From DAOSVX01 sp964493665 (GTDB lineage Bacteria > Bacillota_I > Bacilli_A > RF39 > UBA660), in NCBI GenBank assembly GCA_964493665.1, contig CAZBOZ010000016.1, positions 1 through 5,540 on the forward strand: 5,540 nt of DNA, written 5' to 3'. The translations under genes and the position numbers were made by a program. Below the pieces are notes generated by a model. The model was not told the DNA's origin and ran no database searches. It saw only the letters and a list, made by a program, of their open reading frames with translations. How positions within the stretch are numbered: the first letter of the stretch is position 1; every line of letters starts with the position of its first letter. Shown piece by piece: positions 1 to 5,531 of the stretch.

Positions 1-34
1 TTATCTCCGATTATTTAGCTTTATTTAGAATTAT

Positions 35-55
35 GCCGGTGAAATGCCGGTTTTT
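35..55 (+). terminator. Plus-strand intrinsic terminator near left edge
   Basis: On the plus strand, CCGGT (36-40), loop GAAAT and GCCGG (46-50) form a five-pair stem with one G-T pair. The flanking G35 and T51 can add another wobble. TTTTTATTT follows. On the minus strand the hairpin is not followed by a U-run, so it would stop transcription arriving from the left, against the direction of the genes in this window. It probably serves a convergent gene whose last codons lie at or before bases 1-28. Too little of that gene is present to identify it. Confidence 0.5.
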
Positions 56-105
56 ATTTAATGATTAAAAGAATCCTTTTTTGATTATTATAAACCAATT
101 ATATA

Positions 106-1293
106 TTATTTTTTCCCTTTGCTTGGATTACAATTCGAGCATAAAAATTGTGCGTTTTCCAATGTAGTTCTTCCACCTAAAGCATGTGGAATTTTATGGT
201 CAATGTGCATTTCGTTATAATCAAACAACTTTCCACATTTAGGACATCTAATTTTATTATCGAATTCCACTTGTTTCTTTCCCTCCATTAATTTAAATAA
301 ATTTTCTCTATCATTCGAATTAAAATTTCTTTTAGGATCTCTTTCTACATATCCACATTCTAACCCAAATATATTATAAATAATTATTTTCAAATCATTT
401 CCCGTTGCCTTGACAAAAATATTTTCTCTATAAAATTCTTTTAAATTATTAATAATAGCAATTCTCTTGTCATTATATTTTTTATACTTATTTGCATCCA
501 ACAATATTTCTCTAATTATTTCATAATATATACTTATATATTTTGGATCCGGTAACTTACTACATTCTATAAGAATATCCTTTATTTCTTTGTTATAAAA
601 GGTTCTTCCACAGTCTTCTCTATGTTCTGACACATATTTTTTTATATCTTTATCTTTTCCTAAATGCATCGATAACAGTTTATAACATCCCGTGTATCTA
701 GCGTTCATAGGGTTTGCAATGTCACGAATATTAAATTCTTTTTGTATTTCAACATTATAAGGATTTTGAACTTCTTGTTTAAATGTATTTAAAAAGTTGC
801 CATAATAAGATCCTTGAAGTAACTCCCAACTATTTAAACTTTCTGCTGTGCTATTCAAAATTTCAAAAAGTTCATGCTTAAAATGTTCTTCGTCTTGACT
901 CCCGCTCATTATAATAAATGGTAATTGATATTCTTTTATTTTCCTTTTATCAGCTTCACTAATTTGAGACCAAAATTTCTTGCTGCCACCAATATAATTT
1001 ATTTGCAAATTACCACTTAAAAACAAAAATATACTTGTTAATCTTTGTTTTCCATCAATAACATCATAAGTATCTTCATCAATATTTTTCCATAAAATTA
1101 TGGATGGTATTGCAAAATCTTTTAATATACTTTCAATAATTGCTCCTTGCTTTTCCGGAGAATAAATAACACCTCTTTGATATTCAATATTTACCTTGAT
1201 TTTTGTGTCTGCTTCAGTCTCAAGTGTTGCAGGGTTTAATTTAATTAATTTTGTTATTTCCTCAACCGTATAATTAGTTAATTTCCTTTCCAT
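106..1293 (-). CDS. DUF262 (ParB-like) protein with C-terminal HNH nuclease domain
   Basis: The 395-residue protein has a DUF262 domain followed by an HNH endonuclease domain, probably acting on DNA in the cytoplasm. In the DUF262 part (about residues 10-200), the signs are EYQRG (37-41), an upstream-type helix with EKQGAIIESILKDFAIPSIIL, and IDGKQRLT (79-86). The last is the family DGQQR motif with K for the first Q. A helical region of unknown role spans about 200-345. The HNH part has zinc-type pairs C350/C353 and C385/C388, plus H366 of the IDH motif, N380 and N389 as the likely H-N-N catalytic set. This domain pairing resembles GmrSD, SspE and BrxU proteins, which degrade modified or foreign DNA using nucleotide-dependent DUF262. 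Those proteins use a DUF1524 HNH and are usually longer. The gene overlaps the end of the methyltransferase gene by 16 nt, so the two are probably co-transcribed and translationally coupled. A restriction role is inferred; a stand-alone mobile HNH protein is the alternative. Confidence 0.85.
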   Translation of the reverse strand: MERKLTNYTVEEITKLIKLNPATLETEADTKIKVNIEYQRGVIYSPEKQGAIIESILKDFAIPSIILWKNIDEDTYDVIDGKQRLTSIFLFLSGNLQINYIGGSKKFWSQISEADKRKIKEYQLPFIIMSGSQDEEHFKHELFEILNSTAESLNSWELLQGSYYGNFLNTFKQEVQNPYNVEIQKEFNIRDIANPMNARYTGCYKLLSMHLGKDKDIKKYVSEHREDCGRTFYNKEIKDILIECSKLPDPKYISIYYEIIREILLDANKYKKYNDKRIAIINNLKEFYRENIFVKATGNDLKIIIYNIFGLECGYVERDPKRNFNSNDRENLFKLMEGKKQVEFDNKIRCPKCGKLFDYNEMHIDHKIPHALGGRTTLENAQFLCSNCNPSKGKK

Positions 1294-2522
1294 TTTTTAT
1301 TCACCTCACCTTTCCCTTGTTTAATTTTTTCTCCATTTTTTCTTGAGACAAATAATTTTGAATTCCAAATATCCGTAGGTTTTTTTCTTTTTAATTCATC
1401 ATTCAACCATTTTATAACATCTTCATAATTATAATATTTTCTATTCGGAATTATTTCTTTATTTCTTAATAAAATTTTGCAAAACGGAGCTTTAAATGGA
1501 TTCGTATTATCCATTGTCGTTATCAAAACATTATTAAAATTTTGCCAATTTTCAAAAGGTCTTCTTTTTTGGGGATTTTTTTTATAATCTCCAAAATTAT
1601 AATGCTCCCAAAAATCTCCTTTATATGTTTTGCTTCTATCTATAGAACCCTCTAAATTTGTCAGTTGTTCTTTTCCTTGCCCTAATCCGATTATTTCAAA
1701 TTGATCAGGATGTAAATCTTTAAGCATAGTTGCTGGAACTCCAAATACGTCAGAATAATCATAAGGAATGTCATTAATTGATTGAACATTAATTGCTTTA
1801 TAATTCCAATATGGCATAAATTCTTCTGGATGATCTTTCCAACTTTTACTTAATACTTTTTTAGATTTGTGCTTACTTACTTCCATATTTGTTAACCAAA
1901 CACTCGGTAAATATGATTTAATTTCGTTTCCGCTAGCATCTTCATATTTATTTGGTTCTGTATATCCACACCAAAAATTTGCTGCTTTAAAATGTGGAAA
2001 AGCATATGTATTCGTTGTTATTGATAATGGAGCTAAAAATAAAAACTTACCACCTAGCTTCCCAAAGTCAACAATTTTATCTATCCACTCATTCATTTGG
2101 CTAAATGGTGGATTTGTAATAATAACATCAAAGTCATTAAATGGTGCATTTTGAAATTTTAATCCTTGTTCAGTTAGGGCATCATATCCACTTATAAATA
2201 TATCTTTAATCCCAAACGCTTCTTTTTGTTCTATCAAATAAGCAATAAATTGGCATTTTCGTGGAGTGTTTTTTTTATCATTTTCAGTAAACAGTTGAGG
2301 AAGAACTCTATATATCGTTATGTTATCCTCAAATTCTAGCAACCCTTGCTTTGCTTTTAATTTTATTACTTCCTCCTTTAAATAGGGGAGTGTTGCATCA
2401 TAATCACAAGGTAAATATATTCTTTTATTTTTAAATAGTCCATCATAGCCATAATATTTCAATTCGTTAATTATAGTTGCTGCTGGTGTGTAAAATTCAT
2501 CATTAATTCCTTGCTTAGACAT
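1278..2522 (-). CDS. EcoRI-family N6-adenine DNA methyltransferase
   Basis: From the chosen start the protein has 414 residues. It would transfer a methyl group from S-adenosylmethionine to the N6 of adenine in a specific DNA site. The signs are DEFYT (residues 8-12), the LPCDYD stretch (37-42) at the AdoMet-motif position where EcoRI methylase has an Asp-rich segment, and ITNPPFSQMNEWI (135-147), whose NPPF is the amino-methyltransferase catalytic motif. A KFLFLAPLS strand follows. The EcoRI enzyme is about 326 residues, so this one has a longer C-terminal part. The target sequence cannot be read from the protein. An in-frame ATG at 2636 would add 38 residues (MGTSKLLKSF...). I prefer 2522 because it has a perfect GGAGGT six bases upstream, the N-terminus then matches the family, and an extended -10 promoter lies inside the extension. 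No EcoRI-type endonuclease lies next to it; the downstream overlapping gene is DUF262-HNH. Confidence 0.85.
   Translation of the reverse strand: MSKQGINDEFYTPAATIINELKYYGYDGLFKNKRIYLPCDYDATLPYLKEEVIKLKAKQGLLEFEDNITIYRVLPQLFTENDKKNTPRKCQFIAYLIEQKEAFGIKDIFISGYDALTEQGLKFQNAPFNDFDVIITNPPFSQMNEWIDKIVDFGKLGGKFLFLAPLSITTNTYAFPHFKAANFWCGYTEPNKYEDASGNEIKSYLPSVWLTNMEVSKHKSKKVLSKSWKDHPEEFMPYWNYKAINVQSINDIPYDYSDVFGVPATMLKDLHPDQFEIIGLGQGKEQLTNLEGSIDRSKTYKGDFWEHYNFGDYKKNPQKRRPFENWQNFNNVLITTMDNTNPFKAPFCKILLRNKEIIPNRKYYNYEDVIKWLNDELKRKKPTDIWNSKLFVSRKNGEKIKQGKGEVNKKWKGN
1301..1307 (-). promoter_or_regulatory. SD site of the DUF262-HNH gene
   Basis: GAGGTGA on the minus strand lies about seven bases before the ATG at 1293. 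It sits inside the last codons of the methyltransferase gene. This supports the 1293 start and points to translational coupling of the two genes. Confidence 0.65.
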
Positions 2523-2528
2523 ATTTTT

Positions 2529-2534
2529 ACCTCC
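2529..2534 (-). promoter_or_regulatory. SD site deciding the methyltransferase start
   Basis: Minus-strand GGAGGT lies six bases before the ATG at 2522. The alternative ATG at 2636 has no comparable site. The same bases form one arm of the inverted repeat described at 2529-2630. Confidence 0.8.
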
Positions 2535-2553
2535 AAATAACAATTCCGTTTTA

Positions 2554-2562
2554 ATTATATCA
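2554..2562 (-). promoter_or_regulatory. Extended -10 promoter of methyltransferase operon
   Basis: TGATATAAT is a perfect extended -10 (TGn plus TATAAT). At 17-base spacing the -35 position (2577-2582) reads TTTCAA, a weak match that is acceptable with an extended -10. The predicted transcript would start near 2547, giving a leader of about 25 nt that holds only the SD. If this is right, a start at 2636 could not be used from this promoter. Confidence 0.6.
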
Positions 2563-2710
2563 TTTTCCTTCTGTTTTTGAAATTTTAATTTTCCCCCCAT
2601 TTCCAAAAAACTTTTTAGTAATTTGGAGGTCCCCATACCGTTTGCCCCTTAGCTTTTAAAATTTTGGCATAGGGAAGTATCCCCCATATATTATGAGATA
2701 TTATAGAATT

Positions 2711-3217
2711 TTACATTTTTTCTCCAGCGTTATTTGATAAATCTTCCCAATTTTTTTTAATGAATAATTTTATCCCTTGGCCTGGGAAATAATTTGGATA
2801 TATATTTTGATATTCTTTAAAAGCTTCATCAATTGTTTTATTATTAAATAAGCCTTTGCTGGCCAAATATATAAAACCTATGCTGGGTCCTCTAGATTGG
2901 CCAAGATTACAATGTATTAAAATTTTATAATTCTCTTTTAATTTTTTATCTATCAGAGCAATAACTGTTTTGAAAATTGAAATAGAAAAAAATTCTGGCT
3001 TTGGTGCATCAACCAGATTTAATATAATCCTATTTGGTCTATATGCCATTAAATACTCTGGATGATTTTTGTCTAGTGACTTTGTAGTATAACCTATAGC
3101 TTCTCTATGATACGGTTCTTTACAAGCCTGTACCACAAACCATCCACTTTGATTTTTGACTTGATTTTCATAATCCCATTGACTTCCTACAAATACATTG
3201 CTTTTTATTTCAACCAT
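2711..3217 (-). CDS. Dual-specificity / tyrosine protein phosphatase-like protein
   Basis: The 168-residue single-domain cytoplasmic protein has no signal peptide or membrane segment. HCNLGQSRG (102-110) matches the HCxxGxSR phosphate-binding loop of cysteine-based protein phosphatases: C103 would be the nucleophile and R109 would bind the phosphate. D70 in LVDAPKPEF sits 33 residues earlier, at about the right distance for the general acid. The opening VFVGSQWDYE resembles the I-x-V/I-G-S/N strand that starts many dual-specificity phosphatase domains. These small phosphatases dephosphorylate Ser/Thr/Tyr residues, but some relatives act on RNA, lipids or nucleotides, so the substrate is unknown. 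The family is common in phages and mobile elements. The gene has its own promoter and SD and is separated by 188 nt from the methyltransferase start. Confidence 0.8.
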   Translation of the reverse strand: MVEIKSNVFVGSQWDYENQVKNQSGWFVVQACKEPYHREAIGYTTKSLDKNHPEYLMAYRPNRIILNLVDAPKPEFFSISIFKTVIALIDKKLKENYKILIHCNLGQSRGPSIGFIYLASKGLFNNKTIDEAFKEYQNIYPNYFPGQGIKLFIKKNWEDLSNNAGEKM

Positions 3218-3222
3218 CTTAA

Positions 3223-3228
3223 CTCCTT
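3223..3228 (-). promoter_or_regulatory. SD site of the phosphatase gene
   Basis: Minus-strand AAGGAG lies five bases before the ATG at 3217, which supports that start. Confidence 0.7.
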
Positions 3229-3256
3229 TTATTATCCATAATAATCACTATATATA

Positions 3257-3265
3257 ATTATATCA
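3257..3265 (-). promoter_or_regulatory. Extended -10 promoter of the phosphatase gene
   Basis: TGATATAAT is a perfect extended -10, giving a leader of about 30 nt before the ATG at 3217. No good -35 is seen at 16-18 bases. The -10 sits in the 12-base palindrome ATATAATTATAT (3252-3263). Twelve bases around it (ATGATATAATTA, 3255-3266) are identical to the methyltransferase promoter. Confidence 0.6.
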
Positions 3266-3310
3266 TAAGCGTAATCCTTAGCAGTTTTATTTATATGATG
3301 ACTCTCCCAC

Positions 3311-3334
3311 AAAAAATGGAGCCTCAAAGGCTCC
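3311..3334 (-). terminator. Intrinsic terminator downstream of recG and the small RNA
   Basis: On the minus strand GGAGCC (3334-3329), loop TTTGA and GGCTCC (3323-3318) form a perfect six-pair GC-rich stem, followed by ATTTTTT. It points in the direction of recG, lies about 125 bases after the recG stop, and ends before the phosphatase promoter. It would isolate recG and the small transcript from the accessory genes. Confidence 0.85.
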
Positions 3335-3419
3335 TTCAGGGGGTTTTGGTCGATCTACCTTCAATTTTTTTCATTGTCATGAAGGCGATCTATAGCATAA
3401 TATCTTACTACTATGCTAT
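3311..3419 (-). ncRNA. Candidate small structured RNA, or terminated leader of the phosphatase gene
   Basis: A sigma-A-type promoter and an intrinsic terminator frame about 108 nt with no convincing gene. Reading the minus strand, hairpin 1 starts at the predicted 5' end: eight pairs, 3419-3412 with 3399-3392, loop 12. Hairpin 2 has GATC (3390-3387) pairing GATC (3355-3352), a small internal loop, then CCTTCA (3385-3380) pairing TGAAGG (3363-3358). An unpaired ACCAAAACCCCC stretch leads into the terminator stem. The longest start-initiated reading frame I noticed is a 14-codon MTMKKIEGRSTKTP with no SD. It matches no RNA family I recognise (not SRP RNA, tmRNA, T-box or preQ1). It could be a stand-alone small RNA or an attenuator leader for the phosphatase, which also has its own promoter. 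A simple recG 3' end is the null case. Confidence 0.5.
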
Positions 3420-3423
3420 TAAA

Positions 3424-3452
3424 ATAATATAATGATTTTAAGTTTTTGTCAA
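3424..3452 (-). promoter_or_regulatory. Sigma-A promoter just after recG
   Basis: A consensus -35 TTGACA (3452-3447), a 17-base spacer and TATTAT (3429-3424, five of six matches) give a strong promoter only five bases past the recG stop. The expected start lies near 3417-3419, exactly at the base of the first hairpin of the candidate RNA. Confidence 0.65.
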
Positions 3453-3456
3453 TTCT

Positions 3457-5442
3457 TTAGTTAAGGGATTCTAGATTATTAACAATCTCTTGATATAAGG
3501 GATAATTTTCGATATTTTGATTATTTATAAATGCTTCTGAATCTTCTTTAGTTTTAAGTAAGATTTTAAAATCAGTTTTTAGATTAGCTATTTTAAATGT
3601 CATATCACCACTTTGTCTAACTCCAAATAAATCACCTTCACCACGCATTTTAAAGTCCATTTCACTAATATAAAAGCCATCATTAGATTCTTCTAGTACT
3701 TTAAGTCTTTTGGTGTCGCTATCACTTATTAAAACACATTTACTTTCTTCAGATCCTCTTCCTACTCTTCCTCTTAATTGATGAAGAGTAGCTAATCCAA
3801 ATCTTTCAGCATTAAATATAACCATCATATTAGCATTAGGTATATCAATACCTACTTCAATAACTGTGGTTGATATTAATACTTTGATAATATTATTTTT
3901 AAAGTCATTCATAATAGCTTCTTTTTCATTGTTTTTAAGTCTACCATGAAGTATACCTATTGGTACTTTGTTATTAAAAGCGATATCTAGTTTTTCTTTT
4001 AGTTTATTTATATCACTTAAATCTAGTGTTTCACTTTCTTCTATTAATGGTGCTACTACATAAATCTGATGATTAGCTTTTATTTCTTCTACCATCATAT
4101 TTAAAACATCTTTTATTTCGTTATTCTTTTTAACATAAGTTAATATATCTTTTCTACCTATTGGTTTTTCTTTAATAATAGATATATCCATATCACCATA
4201 TAAAGTTAGTGCGTAAGTTCTTGGTATAGGAGTAGCACTCATATATATAATATCTGGTAATTCTCCTTTATTTTGTAAATTACTTCTTTGATTAACTCCA
4301 AAACGATGTTGTTCATCAGTAATAACTAAACCTAGCTTTTTAAACTCAACATCTTTAGAAATAATAGCATGAGTACCAATAAGTAAATCTATTTCACCTT
4401 TTAAAAGTCTTTCTTTAATATTATTTTGTTCCTTTTTAGTCATACTACCAGTTAATAGTTCAATATTTATATCAGTATTTTTTAAAATACTTTTAATATT
4501 AAAATAATGTTGAGTAGCAAGTATCTCTGTAGGAGCCATTAAAGATGTTTGATAACCATTTAAATAATTAATATAAGTAGCAAGTACTCCTACTATTGTT
4601 TTACCACTACCTACATCTCCTAAAACAAGTCTATTCATTCTTTTCGTGCTATTAAAATCATTTTTAATATCTTCTAAAGCTTTTAATTGATCATTAGTTA
4701 ATTTGAATGGTAAATCATTTATTAAGCTATTTAATTTATTTTCATCAGTTACTTTTTTAATACTTTTAGTACTTAAATAATTTTTATGTTTTAAATAATT
4801 TATTTTAAACATAAAAATAAATAATTCTTCATATATTAATTTTAATTTAGCTTTTTTAACTTCTTCTAAATTACTTGGTTTGTGAATATATTTTAAAGCT
4901 ATATTTTTATTTATAAAGTTATATTCATTATTAAGATATTCTGGTATATAGTCTTCTATTATAATATTTTCGTTTAATAAATAATTTATCGTATTAATAA
5001 TAATTTTATTTTTTAAACCTTGAATTAAATGATAAACTGGTTCTATTTTATAATCATTAAACATATCAAAAGTAATATTAGATGCAATAAATGTATTAGT
5101 TAGTTTATTATATTTACCTATTAAGTTTATTTCTTTATTTAAAGTTAAATTATTCTTTAAAAAAGCTCTATTAAAAATAATTACTTTAATTAGTTTATTA
5201 TTTATAAGAGCTTCAAAAGATAATTTATTTAGATTTCTTTTTATATAGTTTACTTTGGGTATAGAGTTAATTAAACCTCTTACAACAACCTCTTCGTCAA
5301 GGGCTTCATCGATATCAATTATATTAAAAATTCTATATCGATATGGATAGTAAGTTAGTAAATCATAGGTATTATTAATCCCTATTTTATTTAATATATT
5401 AATGGTTTTAGGACCTAGTCCTTTGACTTCTTTTAATTCCAT
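3457..5442 (-). CDS. recG: ATP-dependent DNA helicase RecG
   Basis: The 661-residue protein is the branched-DNA helicase that reverses stalled forks and processes Holliday junctions and D-loops. From the ATG at 5442, residues 1-150 hold the helix-hairpin-like start (VKGLGPKTINILNKIGI, YYPYRY) and the OB-fold wedge domain. Helicase motifs follow in order: GDVGSGKT Walker A (275-282), PTEILA (304-309), DEQH Walker B (376-379), SATPIPRT (402-409), STTVIEVGIDIPNA (524-537), QLRGRVGRG (555-563) and the C-terminal MRGEGDLFGVRQSGD (599-613) typical of RecG. The length is slightly below the usual 680-690. All motifs are intact. A TTG-initiated extension to 5493 exists, but 5442 has AAGGGG five bases upstream and gives the family N-terminus. 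In many Bacillota recG follows fakA/dak-type genes; that neighbour is not in the window. Confidence 0.97.
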   Translation of the reverse strand: MELKEVKGLGPKTINILNKIGINNTYDLLTYYPYRYRIFNIIDIDEALDEEVVVRGLINSIPKVNYIKRNLNKLSFEALINNKLIKVIIFNRAFLKNNLTLNKEINLIGKYNKLTNTFIASNITFDMFNDYKIEPVYHLIQGLKNKIIINTINYLLNENIIIEDYIPEYLNNEYNFINKNIALKYIHKPSNLEEVKKAKLKLIYEELFIFMFKINYLKHKNYLSTKSIKKVTDENKLNSLINDLPFKLTNDQLKALEDIKNDFNSTKRMNRLVLGDVGSGKTIVGVLATYINYLNGYQTSLMAPTEILATQHYFNIKSILKNTDINIELLTGSMTKKEQNNIKERLLKGEIDLLIGTHAIISKDVEFKKLGLVITDEQHRFGVNQRSNLQNKGELPDIIYMSATPIPRTYALTLYGDMDISIIKEKPIGRKDILTYVKKNNEIKDVLNMMVEEIKANHQIYVVAPLIEESETLDLSDINKLKEKLDIAFNNKVPIGILHGRLKNNEKEAIMNDFKNNIIKVLISTTVIEVGIDIPNANMMVIFNAERFGLATLHQLRGRVGRGSEESKCVLISDSDTKRLKVLEESNDGFYISEMDFKMRGEGDLFGVRQSGDMTFKIANLKTDFKILLKTKEDSEAFINNQNIENYPLYQEIVNNLESLN

Positions 5443-5447
5443 AAATT

Positions 5448-5453
5448 CCCCTT
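5448..5453 (-). promoter_or_regulatory. SD site deciding the recG start
   Basis: Minus-strand AAGGGG lies five bases before the ATG at 5442. It rules in favour of this start over the upstream in-frame TTG at 5493. Confidence 0.7.
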
Positions 5454-5488
5454 GACAAATAAGTTCTTTTCCCTTAGTATATAGTCTT

Positions 5489-5531
5489 ACCAATTCACTT
5501 TTAGGCGAATTGGTGCTAGTATCACACTAGC
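5489..5531 (-). repeat. Two adjacent palindromes upstream of recG
   Basis: GCTAGT (5531-5526) and ACTAGC (5520-5515) form a six-pair hairpin with a five-base loop. Directly after it, ACCAATTC (5514-5507) and GAATTGGT (5496-5489) form an eight-pair hairpin with a ten-base loop. CAA within the second left arm can instead pair with TTG before the first stem, so the two structures partly compete. Neither is followed by a U-run on either strand, so they are not plain terminators. They lie in what looks like the recG leader or the tail of an upstream gene. Confidence 0.45.

Larger units (their letters stand above)
2529..2630 (-). repeat. Inverted repeat pairing the methyltransferase SD with an upstream anti-SD
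   Basis: The arms at 2618-2630 (minus strand ACCTCCAAATTAC) and 2529-2541 (GTTATTTGGAGGT) are complementary at 12 of 13 positions. Ten pairs are continuous and cover the whole SD. The arms flank the extended -10 promoter, with 76 bases between them. Within that interval GAAAT (2601s) and ATTTC, flanked by TTTT and AAAA, can form a smaller nested hairpin. In an RNA read through from upstream the SD would be masked; RNA from the internal promoter lacks the first arm. The regulatory reading is inference. The arms could also be protein-binding half sites. Confidence 0.5.

Noticed and set aside
1..12. GGAG (minus strand, 8-5) as the SD of a further operon gene beyond the left edge
   Set aside because: Its position would suit a start just outside the window, but four bases with no coding sequence in view cannot support a feature.
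87..92. Minus-strand TATAAT after the DUF262-HNH gene
   Set aside because: There is no -35 and no TGn extension. Such hexamers are expected by chance in this AT-rich sequence.
262..1365. Two GAATTC sites (262-267 and 1360-1365) within the cassette
   Set aside because: Two sites in 5.5 kb say nothing about the methylase target. Family membership does not show that it recognises GAATTC.
1867..2154. Plus-strand open frame of 95 codons
   Set aside because: It lies wholly opposite the methyltransferase coding region, covering its NPPF motif, and its translation shows no family features. It is a shadow of the real gene.
2523..2636. 38-codon N-terminal extension of the methyltransferase from the ATG at 2636
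   Set aside because: There is no good SD at 2636. A perfect GGAGGT precedes 2522, and an extended -10 promoter lies inside the extension.
3337..3381. 14-codon reading frame MTMKKIEGRSTKTP inside the candidate small RNA
   Set aside because: It has no SD, its start overlaps hairpin 2, and it is not hydrophobic as a type I toxin would be. Too short to support as a gene.
5443..5493. 17-codon N-terminal extension of RecG from the TTG at 5493
   Set aside because: The ATG at 5442 has a clear SD and gives the expected RecG N-terminus. The extension starts inside a palindrome.
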